Assembly (NCBI RefSeq): GCF_903652925.1
Contig: NZ_CAHLAR010000009.1
Span: 1-64,000, forward strand
Reading direction: 5' to 3'
DNA length: 64,000 nucleotides
Origin: Achromobacter anxifer
GTDB lineage: Bacteria > Pseudomonadota > Gammaproteobacteria > Burkholderiales > Burkholderiaceae_B
This document shows, one piece after another, positions 53,931-64,000 of this stretch. Within the stretch, counting starts at the first letter, position 1, and every line of letters begins with the position of its first letter. The position numbers and the translations under genes were made by a program. A model generated the notes under the pieces. It searched no databases, was not told where the DNA came from, and saw nothing but the letters and a program-made list of their open reading frames with translations.

Positions 53931-56627
53931 ATGCATTCCTCGCTGGATGACCCGTTCCTGCTCGTCTACCAGGACGACGCGGACCACGGCCGCCACTACT
54001 CCGTGCCGGCCTACGCCGCCGCGCAAGGCCTGGACGCGCGCCGCCTGCCCTATGTCGCGCGGGTCCTGATCGAGAACGCGCTGCGCCACGAGAGCGCCGC
54101 GCACGACCGCCGGCCGCATGCGCAGGCGCTGCTGCGGACCTATCATCCGGACGCGCCGAAAGACGCCGAGCCGGCCGATGTCTGGCTGCATCCGGCGCGC
54201 GTGCTGGCCCAGGACGTCAGCGGCATTCCCAGCCTGATCGACCTCGCCGCGATGCGCGACGCCATCCAGGCGCGGGGCGGCGACCCCGCCCGCATCAATC
54301 CGCACATCCCGGTCGACCTGATCGTGGACCATTCGCTGATCGCTGAGCAGGCGGGCCACGCCGGCGCCCGCGCCGCCAACGAAGCGAGCGAGTACGCGCG
54401 CAACCGCGAACGCTACACCTTCCTGAAATGGGCCCAGGAGTCGTTCGACAACCTGCGCCTGGTGCCGCCCGGCAAGGGCATCCTGCACCAGATCAACATC
54501 GAATACCTGGCCGAAGTCGCGACGCTGCGGACCACCGCCAGCGGCGCGCGCGTGACCTGTCCGGATACGCTGGTGGGCACCGACAGCCACACCAGCATGG
54601 TCAACGCGCTGGGGGTGCTGGGCTGGGGCGTGGGCGGCATCGAAGCCGAAGCCGCCATGCTGGGCGACGCCCTGGTGTTCCGGGCGCCGGAAGTCGTCGG
54701 CGTGCGGCTGCACAACCGGCCGGCGCCGGGAGTCACCGCCACCGACATCGTGCTGAGCCTGACCCGCATCCTGCGCGAGGCCAAGGTGGTGGAGCAGTTC
54801 GTCGAATTCACCGGTGACGCGCTGGACGGCGCACTCACCCTGGAAGATCGCGCGACCCTGTCGAACATGGCGCCGGAGTACGGCTCGACCTGCGCCTACT
54901 TCCCGGTGGACGAGGAAACCCTGTCCTACCTGCTGCGCACCGGCCGCGATCCGCAACAGGTGGAGCGGGTGCGGCTCTACGCCCGGGCTTCCGGCCTGTG
55001 GCGCGAGCCGGGCGCCGAGCCTCCCGGCTACAGCCGCATCGTGGACGTGGACCTGGAGCAGATCGGCCGGGTGGCGGCCGGCCCGAACAAGCCGCAGGAA
55101 CGCATCGCGCTGGCCGAGGTGCCCGTCAGCTTCAGGAAGGCGGCGAACGCGATGCCCGCGGCGGCGGACTCGTCCCTGCCGGAAGGCGCCGTGGTGCTGG
55201 CCGCGATCACCAGCTGCACCAATACCTCCAACCCCAGGCTGCTGGTGGCGGCGGGCCTCCTGGCGCGCAAGGCCGTCGCGCTGGGACTGCGGCCGCAGCC
55301 CTGGACCAAGACCTCGTTCACGCCCGGCTCCCGCGTCGTCACCGACTACCTGCAGGCCAGCGGGCTGCAGGCGGCGCTGGACCAGCTGGGCTTCCAGACG
55401 GCCGGCTACGGCTGCGCCACCTGCGCCGGCCTGTCCGGATCCCTGGCGCCCGAGGTGGAACAGGCCATCGCCACGCGCAACCCGCGCGTGGCCGCCGTGC
55501 TGTCCGGCAACCGCAACTTTCCCGGCCGCGTGCATCCGCTGGCGCGCGCCAACTACCTGGCCTCGCCCGCGCTGGTGGTGGCCTATGCGCTCGCCGGCAC
55601 CGTGGAGCGGGACCTGGAGCAGGATCCGGTGGGCTGGCGCGCCGACGGCACGCCCGTGCGCCTGCAGGAGTTGTGGCCAGCCGATGAGGAAATCGATGCC
55701 ATCGTCGCCGCGCACCTGAATCCCGGCCTGTACACGCGGCGCTATGGCGACATCTTCGACGGCGATCCGGCCTGGCAGGACCTGCCCACAAGCGCCGGCG
55801 CCTGCTATCCCTGGGACGACCAAAGCCTGTACCTGCGGCGCCCGCCCTACCTGGACGTGCCCACCCAGGACGGCGCCGTGCGCCTGACGGACGCGCGCGC
55901 GCTGCTGATCCTGGGCGACTCGGTCACGACCGACCATATTTCGCCTGCCAACGAGATTCCTCCCCAATCCAGCGCCGGCCGCTATCTGCAGTCGCTGGGC
56001 GTGGCGCCCGAAGATCTGCACACCTACCTGGCGCGCCGCGGCAACCACCGGGTGATGATGCGCGCCACCTTCGCGCAGCCCACCCTGGCGAACGAACTGC
56101 TGCCCCAGGGGCCGGCCGGCGCCACGCGCCACCAGCCGGACGGCGAGGTCATGCCGGTCTACGACGCCGCCATGCGGTACCGCGAAGCCGGCGTACCGGT
56201 GGTGGTGATCGCGGGCAAGGACTACGGCACGGGCTCTTCGCGCGACTGGGCGGCCAAGGGCACCCGGCTGCTCGGCGTGCGCGCGGTGATCTCCGAGAGC
56301 TTCGAACGCATCCACCGCTCGAACCTGGTCAACATGGGCGTGCTGCCCCTGCAGTTCCCGCCGGGCGTCACGCGCCTGAGCCTGGGGCTGGACGGTGGCG
56401 AGACCTATGACATCGAGATCGACGCCGGGCTGGCGCCGCGGGGCCAGGTGTCCTGCGTCATCCGCGGCAAGAACGCGTCGCAACCCTTGACCCTGACGTG
56501 CCGCCTGGACAACGAGCACGAAATCCGCATCTGGCGAGCCGGCGGCATCCTGCCCGCGGTGCTGCGCCAGGCCCTGGCCGATCCTCAAGCCAGCAACAAG
56601 CAGCACACACAAGCGCAGCACACATAA
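53931..56627 (+). CDS. Aconitate hydratase, AcnA/AcnD type
   Basis: An 898-residue cytoplasmic iron-sulfur enzyme. The cluster cysteines are Cys429 (SCTNTSNP) and Cys495 and Cys498 (GYGCATCAG). The swivel domain has ITSEs-like conserved parts seen as ISPANEIPPQSSAGRYL, DYGTGSSRDWAAKGT and VISESFERIHRSNLVNMGVLPLQF. In this place it probably converts 2-methyl-cis-aconitate or a related acid to 2-methylisocitrate for PrpB. Whether it is the AcnD branch (which needs PrpF) cannot be settled by eye. No prpF is adjacent. Confidence 0.92.
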   Translation: MHSSLDDPFLLVYQDDADHGRHYSVPAYAAAQGLDARRLPYVARVLIENALRHESAAHDRRPHAQALLRTYHPDAPKDAEPADVWLHPARVLAQDVSGIPSLIDLAAMRDAIQARGGDPARINPHIPVDLIVDHSLIAEQAGHAGARAANEASEYARNRERYTFLKWAQESFDNLRLVPPGKGILHQINIEYLAEVATLRTTASGARVTCPDTLVGTDSHTSMVNALGVLGWGVGGIEAEAAMLGDALVFRAPEVVGVRLHNRPAPGVTATDIVLSLTRILREAKVVEQFVEFTGDALDGALTLEDRATLSNMAPEYGSTCAYFPVDEETLSYLLRTGRDPQQVERVRLYARASGLWREPGAEPPGYSRIVDVDLEQIGRVAAGPNKPQERIALAEVPVSFRKAANAMPAAADSSLPEGAVVLAAITSCTNTSNPRLLVAAGLLARKAVALGLRPQPWTKTSFTPGSRVVTDYLQASGLQAALDQLGFQTAGYGCATCAGLSGSLAPEVEQAIATRNPRVAAVLSGNRNFPGRVHPLARANYLASPALVVAYALAGTVERDLEQDPVGWRADGTPVRLQELWPADEEIDAIVAAHLNPGLYTRRYGDIFDGDPAWQDLPTSAGACYPWDDQSLYLRRPPYLDVPTQDGAVRLTDARALLILGDSVTTDHISPANEIPPQSSAGRYLQSLGVAPEDLHTYLARRGNHRVMMRATFAQPTLANELLPQGPAGATRHQPDGEVMPVYDAAMRYREAGVPVVVIAGKDYGTGSSRDWAAKGTRLLGVRAVISESFERIHRSNLVNMGVLPLQFPPGVTRLSLGLDGGETYDIEIDAGLAPRGQVSCVIRGKNASQPLTLTCRLDNEHEIRIWRAGGILPAVLRQALADPQASNKQHTQAQHT

Positions 56628-56664
56628 GAAGCGCAATGCCATCACCACCACCAAGGAGACAGAC

Positions 56665-57642
56665 ATGCATGCAAAACGACTACGCGCGCCCCTGCGCGCC
56701 CTGGCGCTGCTGGCCGGGCTGACGCTGGCCTGCGCGGCGCAGGCCGCCGACTGGCCGGCCAAGCCGCTGCGGCTGATCGTGCCGTTTTCCGCCGGAGGCC
56801 AACTCGACGCCATGACGCGCATCTTCGCGACCGGCCTGTCGGACCACCTGAAGCAGCCCGTGGTCATCGACAACCGGCCCGGCGCGGGCGGCCTGATCGG
56901 CTCCGACATGGTCGCCAAGAGCGATCCCGACGGCTACACCTTCCTGGTGGCAGGCAACGGCGCCATCACCAACAAGATGCTGCGCGCCAAGATGCCGTAC
57001 GAGGACTCCGACCTGACGCCGGTCGGACTGCTGTTCGAGTCGGCCTCGGTCATCGTGGTCAGCGCCAAGAGCGACATCCACACGCTGAAGGACTGGCAGA
57101 AGAAGGCCGGCGCGGGCGGACACCCCATCCTGTTCGCCACCGCGGGCACCGGCAGCACAGGGCACTTTGTCGGTGAAATGCTGGGCCAGGCGCTCAACGT
57201 TCCGGTGACGATCGTGCCGTACAAGAGCGGATCGGAAAGCTCGGCGGCGCTGATGGGCGGGCAGGTCGACGCCGCTTCCGAGGCCAGCGTGTCGATCCGC
57301 AACTACGTGACTGCCGGCCGTGTACGCGCCCTGGCGGCGACCGCCGACCACCGCACACCGCTGCTGCCGTCCACGCCCACCACCGCGGAACAGGGCTTCC
57401 CGCAGATCCAGATCACGCACTGGGGCGGCATGTATGCGCCCAAGGGCACTCCCGGCCCCATCGTCGACGCCATGAACCGCGCCATCTCCCAGGTCATGGA
57501 AACGCCGTCGATCAAACAGCAGTTGAACGATGCCGGCTATGAGCCGATACCGGGCAGCGTGGCGCACTTCAAGCAGTTCATCGCCGCCGAGGACCAGCGG
57601 CTGGGCGCCATCGTCAAGTCGGCCGGCATGAAGGCCGATTAA
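56665..57642 (+). CDS. Bug/TctC-family tricarboxylate-type binding receptor
   Basis: A 325-residue periplasmic protein with a signal peptide ending AAQAA-DWPAKPLRLIVPFSAGG, the standard Bug opening. VVIDNRPGAGGLIGSDMVAKSDPDGYTFL carries the ligand-binding loops. Bug receptors bind carboxylates, often for tripartite tricarboxylate transporters. No TctA/TctB genes are adjacent, so it must share membrane parts from elsewhere or act as a sensor. The last codons merge into a stop-rich repeat. Confidence 0.92.
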   Translation: MHAKRLRAPLRALALLAGLTLACAAQAADWPAKPLRLIVPFSAGGQLDAMTRIFATGLSDHLKQPVVIDNRPGAGGLIGSDMVAKSDPDGYTFLVAGNGAITNKMLRAKMPYEDSDLTPVGLLFESASVIVVSAKSDIHTLKDWQKKAGAGGHPILFATAGTGSTGHFVGEMLGQALNVPVTIVPYKSGSESSAALMGGQVDAASEASVSIRNYVTAGRVRALAATADHRTPLLPSTPTTAEQGFPQIQITHWGGMYAPKGTPGPIVDAMNRAISQVMETPSIKQQLNDAGYEPIPGSVAHFKQFIAAEDQRLGAIVKSAGMKAD

Positions 57643-57700
57643 GCGGGCTGATAAGCAGGCTGATCATTGGCCTGATGATTGGCCTGATAAACGACCTGGC
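57640..57700. repeat. 12-bp tandem array of stop-codon units
   Basis: From the TAA stop at 57640 the sequence repeats with a 12-bp period (five units, 57641-57700; the last is degenerate). Units two to four end in CTGAT. Because 12 is a multiple of three, the units stay in frame and give eight in-frame stop codons within 51 nt (TAA, TGA, TAA, TGA, TGA, TGA, TGA, TAA). The last sense codons, AAG GCC GAT, resemble the unit. No terminator is visible in the gap to 57756. Confidence 0.85.
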
Positions 57701-57756
57701 CGGGCGCGCCCCAGCCCCGGAAGCTGCAAGGCATCCGGGGCCGCGATCCCTGCGCG

Positions 57757-58680
57757 TCAAGGCTCCACCAGCGTAAACGCATCGCTGCCCGCCATGCGCG
57801 ACATCTCGTCGATGATGCGGCGCGACAGCTCCAGCACCAGCGGACTGCGGGGTTCGCCGGCAAGCGTGACCATGCCCAGGCTGTAGCCGATGCGCGGCGC
57901 AAAGGGCTTGCAGATCACGCCCATGTCCTGGCACAAGCGCGCGAACAGGCCGTTGACCACGGACACGCCGATGCCGCGCGCCACCAGCCGACAGGCCATT
58001 TCCACCGCATGCACCTCGGCGCGGATCTGCGGCACCATGCCGCCCTGGCGGAACACCTGGTCGATCTGCTGGCGCAAGAGGCGCTGGCGTCCCAGCAGCA
58101 CCATGTCGACGCCGATGAGATCGCCCGGTCCGACCTCGGGCAAGGCTTCCAGCGCATGGCCGGGCGGCACGATGCACACGGCATCCGTGTCCAGGCGCGC
58201 CACCGTTTCCAGCCCCGAATTCAAGGTCGGCGAGCGCACCAGCGCCAGATCGGCCTCGCGCCCCAGCACCGCGGCCTCGCTGGTTTCGTAGGTGCCGACC
58301 AGCACTTCCAGCGCCACGTCGGGATGATCGTTCAGAAAGGATTCGGCCACGGCCGGCATGACGGTCTGCGCGACCGAGCTGGGCAACTGCACCCGCATCA
58401 GCGTGCGCCGCAGTCCGCCCAGGCGCAGCTGGTTGACGTGGCGTTGCAGCGAGTTGGCATTCAGGATCATGTTCTGCACGTCCGGCAGCAAGGCCTCGGC
58501 CTCGCTGTTGGGTACCAGCCGTCCCTTGCGCCGCATGAACAGGGGCAGCCCCAGATCGGACTCGAACTGGCTGAGCAGGCGGCTGACGGCGGGCTGGGAG
58601 GTCCCCAGCCGCTGCGCGGCCTCGATGGTCGACCCGGTAGTCATGAAGGCCAGGAAGGCCTCTAGCTGCTTGAAATTCAT
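57757..58680 (-). CDS. LysR-family transcriptional regulator
   Basis: A 307-residue regulator with a winged helix (1-60, TIEAAQRLGTSQPAVSRLLSQFESDLGLPLFMRRKGRLVP) and a normal ligand domain. The resemblance of the N-terminus to OccR/NocR-type LysR proteins suggests an opine or amino-acid-derived effector, but this is weak. It is divergent from a Dpp-type peptide importer, its likely target. Confidence 0.9.
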   Translation of the reverse strand: MNFKQLEAFLAFMTTGSTIEAAQRLGTSQPAVSRLLSQFESDLGLPLFMRRKGRLVPNSEAEALLPDVQNMILNANSLQRHVNQLRLGGLRRTLMRVQLPSSVAQTVMPAVAESFLNDHPDVALEVLVGTYETSEAAVLGREADLALVRSPTLNSGLETVARLDTDAVCIVPPGHALEALPEVGPGDLIGVDMVLLGRQRLLRQQIDQVFRQGGMVPQIRAEVHAVEMACRLVARGIGVSVVNGLFARLCQDMGVICKPFAPRIGYSLGMVTLAGEPRSPLVLELSRRIIDEMSRMAGSDAFTLVEP

Positions 58681-58733
58681 CGTCGTCGCGGGCGTGCCGA
58701 TGGCGGCGGTCTGCCCGTATCTTAGGGTTAGCA

Positions 58734-58743
58734 CCAAATTTGG
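58734..58743. promoter_or_regulatory. Palindrome in the LysR/ABC divergent gap
   Basis: CCAAATTTGG is a perfect 10-bp palindrome, 54 bp upstream of the LysR start. It is a candidate LysR site. The rest of the 248-bp gap shows no other clear element. Confidence 0.4.
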
Positions 58744-58928
58744 CGGAATTCACATAGACGCATGCCGGCCCAGCATACGGTTGCCAAGCCCTCGCGTTGG
58801 CTCGAACATGCCGGCAACCGCGGATTCTGCCCATTCAGCAATCCGTAATCAATCCGTACTAGCGCCGAATCGCAAGGAGCCAAAATGCGCGCTGCTGTCC
58901 CACGCCCCTCCTGTCGCCGCACCGCGCC

Positions 58929-59903
58929 ATGACCGCGTTCATTATCCGCCGGCTCTGCCAAAGCGTCGTGATCCTGGCCCTGACGTCGCTCATCGTGTTC
59001 GCCGGCGTCTATGCCATCGGCGACCCCATCGAGATCCTGGTGCCGGCCGACGCCTCGCAGGCGGAAATCGCCCAGGCCGTGGCCTCGCTGGGCCTGGACC
59101 TGCCGCTCTACCAGCAGTACCTGAAGTTCGTCGGCAACGCGCTGCACGGCGACCTGGGCACGTCCTTTGTCTACAACCAGCCCGCCATCCAGCTCATCCT
59201 GCAACGCCTGCCGGCCACGCTGGAACTGGCATTCGTCGCCCTGCTGCTGGCCCTGGCCATCGGCCTGCCACTGGGACTGGTCGCGGGCCTGAAGCCCGAT
59301 TCGGCGCTGGACCGCGGCATCATGACCGGCTCCATCCTGGGCTTCTCCCTGCCCAACTTCTGGCAGGGCATCATGCTGGTGCTGATCTTCTCGGTGACGC
59401 TGGGCTGGCTGCCCTCCACCGGGCGCGGACCCACCGGCGAAGTGCTGGGCATCCAGACCAGCCTGGCTTCCTGGGATGGCATCCGTCACCTGATCCTGCC
59501 GGCGCTGAACCTGGCGCTCTTCAAGATCGCCCTCATCGTGCGCCTGACGCGCAGCGGCGTGCGCGAGACCATGCCGCTGGACTACGTGAAGTTCGCGCGC
59601 GCCAAGGGCCTGCGCGAGTCGCGCGTGATCTACATGCACGTGCTGAAGAACATCATGATCCCCATCGTGACCGTCGTCGGCATGGAGTTCGGCTCGATGA
59701 TCGCGTTTGCCACGGTCACCGAAACCATCTTCGCCTGGCCCGGCGTGGGCAAGCTCATCATCGACAGCATCATGAAGCTCGACCGCCCCGTCGTGGTCGC
59801 CTACCTGCTCATCGTGGTGACCATGTTCATCCTGCTCAATCTGCTGGTGGACATCATCTACTCCGTCCTCGATCCCCGTGTCCGCGTGGGGGCCGCCGAA
59901 TGA
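58929..59903 (+). CDS. Peptide/nickel-type ABC transporter permease, DppB family
   Basis: A 324-residue permease with six helices. MTAFIIRRLCQSVVILALTSLIVF and the EAA loop DYVKFARAKGLRESRVIYMHVLKN are typical. GTSFVYNQPAIQLILQRLPATLEL is the conserved periplasmic-to-membrane block. It overlaps the next permease by 4 bp (ATGA). Confidence 0.93.
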   Translation: MTAFIIRRLCQSVVILALTSLIVFAGVYAIGDPIEILVPADASQAEIAQAVASLGLDLPLYQQYLKFVGNALHGDLGTSFVYNQPAIQLILQRLPATLELAFVALLLALAIGLPLGLVAGLKPDSALDRGIMTGSILGFSLPNFWQGIMLVLIFSVTLGWLPSTGRGPTGEVLGIQTSLASWDGIRHLILPALNLALFKIALIVRLTRSGVRETMPLDYVKFARAKGLRESRVIYMHVLKNIMIPIVTVVGMEFGSMIAFATVTETIFAWPGVGKLIIDSIMKLDRPVVVAYLLIVVTMFILLNLLVDIIYSVLDPRVRVGAAE

Positions 59904-60799
59904 AATCCGCCGCCATGAAACTCAACCGCGAAACCACGCTGGGCCAGGCCCTGTACGGCGTGCTCGACAGCCGCGCCGCCAGCATCGCGGCCGCGATCCT
60001 GGGTGTGCTGGTCCTGGCCGCGCTGTTCGCCAGCTGGATCGCGCCGCAAAACCCGTATGACCTTGCCGCCATCACCATCCTGGACGGCCGCCTGCCGCCC
60101 GGCAGCGTCGGCGTCTACGGCGACACCTACTGGCTGGGCACCGACGCGCAGGGGCGCGACATGCTGTCGGCCATGATGTATGGCCTGCGCACCAGCCTGG
60201 GCGTGGGCGTGCTCAGCGGCCTGTTCGCCATGGTGGTGGGCACCGTGCTGGGACTGGCCGCCGCCTACTTCGGCGGCCGCGTGGACACCCTGATCATGCG
60301 GCTGGTCGACCTGATGCTAGGCTTTCCCACCATCCTGGTCGCGCTGATGATGCTGGCCATCCTGGGACAGGGCCTGGACAAGGTCATCTTCGCCCTGGTG
60401 GTGGTGCAGTGGGCCTACTTCGCGCGGGCGGTGCGCGCCACCGCCGTGGTCGAACGGCGCAAGGAATACATGGAGGCCGCGCTCTGCCTGGGCCTGAGCC
60501 ACCGGCGCGCGCTCTTCAGCCAATTGCTGCCCAATTGCGTGCCGCCGGTCATCGTGATCGCCATGATCCAGACGGCCAACGCCATCGCGGCCGAAGCCAC
60601 GCTCAGCTTCCTCGGCATCGGCCTGCCGGTCACCGAGCCCTCGCTGGGCCTGCTGATCGCCAACGGCTACCAGCAGATGCTGGCCGGCCTGTACTGGATC
60701 AGCGTCTACCCGGGCGTCCTGCTGCTGACGGTGGTCTTCACCATGAACATCGTGGGCGATCGCATCCGCGAAGCGCTCAACCCCCGCCTGCAGAAATAG
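59900..60799 (+). CDS. Peptide/nickel-type ABC transporter permease, DppC family
   Basis: A 299-residue permease. WLGTDAQGRDMLSAMMYGLRTSLGVG is the DppC hallmark; the EAA loop is YMEAALCLGLSHRRALFSQLLPN. ISSN-type start context is weak, but the overlapping start at 59900 fits coupled translation. Confidence 0.93.
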   Translation: MKSAAMKLNRETTLGQALYGVLDSRAASIAAAILGVLVLAALFASWIAPQNPYDLAAITILDGRLPPGSVGVYGDTYWLGTDAQGRDMLSAMMYGLRTSLGVGVLSGLFAMVVGTVLGLAAAYFGGRVDTLIMRLVDLMLGFPTILVALMMLAILGQGLDKVIFALVVVQWAYFARAVRATAVVERRKEYMEAALCLGLSHRRALFSQLLPNCVPPVIVIAMIQTANAIAAEATLSFLGIGLPVTEPSLGLLIANGYQQMLAGLYWISVYPGVLLLTVVFTMNIVGDRIREALNPRLQK

Positions 60800-60807
60800 G
60801 AAGCCCC

Positions 60808-61787
<980 letters not shown>

Positions 61788-61791
<4 letters not shown>

Positions 61792-62810
61792 ACACGCCCA
61801 TCCTGATGCAGGCCCAGCAGGTATCGCGCCTGTTCGTGAAGCGTCCCGACTACGCCGAAAGGCTGGCCGGGCTGCTGGGCGCGCGCGTGGCCTCGCATAC
61901 GGTGCACGCGGTGGACCGGGTGGACCTGGCTATCCACGAAGGCGAGGTCGTGGGCCTGGTCGGCGAATCCGGCTGCGGCAAGTCCACCCTGGGCCGAGTG
62001 CTGGCCGGGATCCTGCCGCCCACCTCCGGCACCCTGCTGACGCCGGCCGGCGAGCTTTCCTCCCTGACCGGGCAGGCCGCGCACGCCCAACGCATGTCCA
62101 CGCAGATGATCTTCCAGGACCCGATGTCCTCGCTGAACCCGCGCAAGCGCGTGCGCGACATCATCGGCGAAGCGCCGCTGGCTCATGGCATCGTGGCGCG
62201 CGCCGACTACGACGACTACGTGGTCGAGGTGATGCGGCAGGTGGGCCTGAACCCGGACTTCCGCAACCGCTTCCCGCACCAGTTCTCCGGCGGCCAGCGC
62301 CAGCGCGTGGGCATCGGCCGGGCGCTGGCGGTCAAGCCGCGCTTTCTCATCTGCGACGAATCCATCGCCGCGCTCGACGTCTCGATCCAGGCCCAGATCC
62401 TGAATCTGTTCATGGACCTGCGCGAGACGCTGGGCCTGACCTATCTCTTCATCAGCCACGACCTAGGCGTCGTGCAGCGCATCAGCGACCGCACCGTCAT
62501 CATGTACCTGGGCCGCATCGTCGAATCCGGCCCCACCGCCGAGATCTTCAAGGCGCCGCTGCATCCCTACACCCAGGCCCTGCTGGAAGAAGTGCCGCGG
62601 CTGACCAACCGCAAGCGGCGCTTCCACGCCATCAAGGGCGAGATCCCCTCGCCGCTGAACCCGCCGCCCGGCTGCCATTTCCATCCGCGCTGCCCCCACG
62701 CCATGCCGCGCTGCAAGACCGAACAGCCCGAGCTGCAGGAACAGGGCAATGGCCGCCGCGCCGCCTGTCATCTGCTGGACGCGCCAGCGCAAGGAATCCT
62801 CCGTCCATGA
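61788..62810 (+). CDS. Peptide/nickel-type ABC transporter ATP-binding protein, DppF family
   Basis: A 340-residue ATPase with Walker A GESGCGKSTLGR, signature FSGGQRQRVGIGRAL, Walker B FLICDESIAALD and switch ISHDLGVVQRI. The C-terminal CHFHPRCPHAMPRC matches the family cysteine motif. Its Walker B has Ser in place of the usual Pro after Glu (DES, not DEP). It overlaps the binding-protein gene by 4 bp. Confidence 0.94.
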
Positions 62811-64000
62811 AAGCCGCAAGTCTCAAACCCTCTCTGTTGCGCAGCGGCTTGCGGGCCCTGCTCATTGTGACCTTGCTGGCGGCAGGCGCCGGCGCCGCTG
62901 CCCGTCCGCTGCTGACCATCGGCCACTCAAGCGAACCCTCGTCCATGGACCCGCTGTTCTCGCGCACGGGCAACAACCAGGCGGCGGCCGAGAACATTTT
63001 CGAACGTCTGGTGTCGACCGACGAGAACATGCAGATCCGCCCCGGCCTGGCGGTGTCGTGGCAGGCGCTGGAGCCGACGCTGTGGGAAATCCATCTGCGG
63101 CCCGGCGTGCGCTTCCATGACGGCTCGCCGTTCACGGCCGACGACGTGGTGTTCTCGCTGCAGCGCGCGCCCAAGGTGCCGAACAGCCCTGCGCCTTTCA
63201 CCGGCGCGGTGCGCTCCATCGCCGCCATCGAAGTGGTGGACCCGCTGACGCTGCGCATCCGCAGCAAGCAGCCCACGCCCGACCTGATGGAGCAGATCGG
63301 CCTGGTCTACATCCTGTCGCGCCACGCGGCCGAGGGCCGCAGCTCGGAAGACTTCAATGCCGGGCGGGCCGCCATCGGCACCGGCCCCTACAAGTACAAG
63401 CGCTGGCAGCCGGGCGACAGCCTGGAGCTGGAACGCAACGACCAGTACTGGGGCAAGCGCCCGGACTTCGACCGCGTCGTGATCCGCTACATCTCCAACG
63501 ACGCCGCGCGCCTGGCCGCCCTGCTGTCGGGCTCGGTCGACCTGATCGACAGCGTGCCGCCCACCGACACCAGGAAGCTGCAAAGCCGTCCCGGCTACGT
63601 GCTGTACCAGTCCGCCTCGGCGCGCCTGATCTACCTGGCGCTGGATTCGGCGCGCGACAAGAGTCCGTATGTCACCGACGCGCAGGGCAAGCCCATGGAC
63701 GTCAATCCGCTGAAGGACGTGCGGGTGCGCCGCGCCATCTCGATGATGTTCATGCGCGGGCCCATCACCGATCGCCTGCTGAGCGGCGCCGGCGTGCCCG
63801 CGGGCCAGATGGTGCCCGAAGGGCTGGGCGGCTACTCGCCCGCGCTGCCGCCGACCGCCTATGACCTGGAAGGCGCGCGCAAGCTGCTGGCCGAGGCCGG
63901 CTATCCCAAGGGCTTCGGCCTGACGGTGCATTCGTCCAACGACCGCTTCGCCAGCGACGGCGACTTGGCGCAGGCGCTGGCGCAGATGATGGCGCGCGCC
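62807..64000 (+). CDS. Peptide-type ABC transporter substrate-binding protein, DppA family (partial)
   Basis: The first 398 codons of a family-5 solute-binding protein; the 3' end lies beyond the window. A signal peptide (about 1-32) ends near GAGAA-ARPLL. The mature part has HSSEPSSMDPLFSRTG, LRPGVRFHDGSPFTADDVVFSL and AIGTGPYKYKRWQPGDSLELERNDQYWG, all typical. It is unusual in being the last rather than first gene of the transporter operon. Confidence 0.92.
   Translation, partial: MKAASLKPSLLRSGLRALLIVTLLAAGAGAAARPLLTIGHSSEPSSMDPLFSRTGNNQAAAENIFERLVSTDENMQIRPGLAVSWQALEPTLWEIHLRPGVRFHDGSPFTADDVVFSLQRAPKVPNSPAPFTGAVRSIAAIEVVDPLTLRIRSKQPTPDLMEQIGLVYILSRHAAEGRSSEDFNAGRAAIGTGPYKYKRWQPGDSLELERNDQYWGKRPDFDRVVIRYISNDAARLAALLSGSVDLIDSVPPTDTRKLQSRPGYVLYQSASARLIYLALDSARDKSPYVTDAQGKPMDVNPLKDVRVRRAISMMFMRGPITDRLLSGAGVPAGQMVPEGLGGYSPALPPTAYDLEGARKLLAEAGYPKGFGLTVHSSNDRFASDGDLAQALAQMMARA

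Noticed and set aside
53835-56918. 1027-codon minus-strand reading frame opposite the aconitase gene
   Set aside because: Very long antisense frames arise from third-position GC bias; aconitase on the plus strand has all its motifs.

Overview
The window is about 64 kb of high-GC chromosome from a beta-proteobacterium, most likely Alcaligenaceae (Achromobacter or Bordetella type). The reasons are the many LysR regulators, a Bug/TctC-type receptor, several Liv-, Pot- and Dpp-type ABC importers, a betaproteobacterial rRNA leader at the left edge, and a GC-hairpin REP-like element. Genus is an inference from gene style, not from a marker gene. The rRNA gene itself lies outside the window.

Layout. 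1-700: leader and promoter of a leftward rRNA operon. 0.7-5 kb: a DUF1127-type small protein, a GcvA-like LysR, and a succinate/acetate CoA-transferase divergent from its own LysR. 5-14.7 kb: a DUF3772 mechanosensitive channel, two secreted proteins of unknown function, an ABM monooxygenase, a MazG/exonuclease/DUF1653 group, a soluble BdlA-like two-PAS chemoreceptor, a GST and a GATase-AraC regulator. 14.8-19.6 kb: a polyamine-type ABC importer followed by a proline-racemase-like enzyme that lacks its second catalytic cysteine.

19.7-33.7 kb is a catabolic island: GMC oxidoreductase, shikimate-dehydrogenase-like protein, FCD-GntR regulator, iron alcohol dehydrogenase, beta-keto acid cleavage enzyme, carnitine-dehydrogenase-like protein, two SDRs, a quinone oxidoreductase and a Liv-type importer with a fused LivM-LivG. 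Three near-identical AT-rich sites lie in its divergent control regions, so one GntR regulon is likely. The substrate is unknown.

33.7-38.9 kb: thiopurine methyltransferase, an ECF sigma/anti-sigma/fasciclin operon, and an aldo-keto reductase divergent from an AraC regulator with four repeated operator-like motifs. 38.9-45.7 kb: a D-amino-acid-type dehydratase, a polar amino acid importer, RidA, a deacylase and a LacI repressor, behind a perfect 16-bp LacI operator. 45.7-50.8 kb: a hydratase, a LysR, two tandem isochorismatase-fold hydrolases, a fatty acid hydroxylase and YdcH. 50.8-57.7 kb: PrpR with a sigma-54 promoter driving prpB, an aconitase and a Bug receptor, without prpC or prpD. 57.7-64 kb: a LysR divergent from a five-gene Dpp-type importer whose binding protein runs off the window.

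The most unusual observation is structural. Four genes end in short tandem arrays (12, 13, 14-15 and 16 bp periods) whose units include, or appear derived from, the stop codon of the preceding gene.
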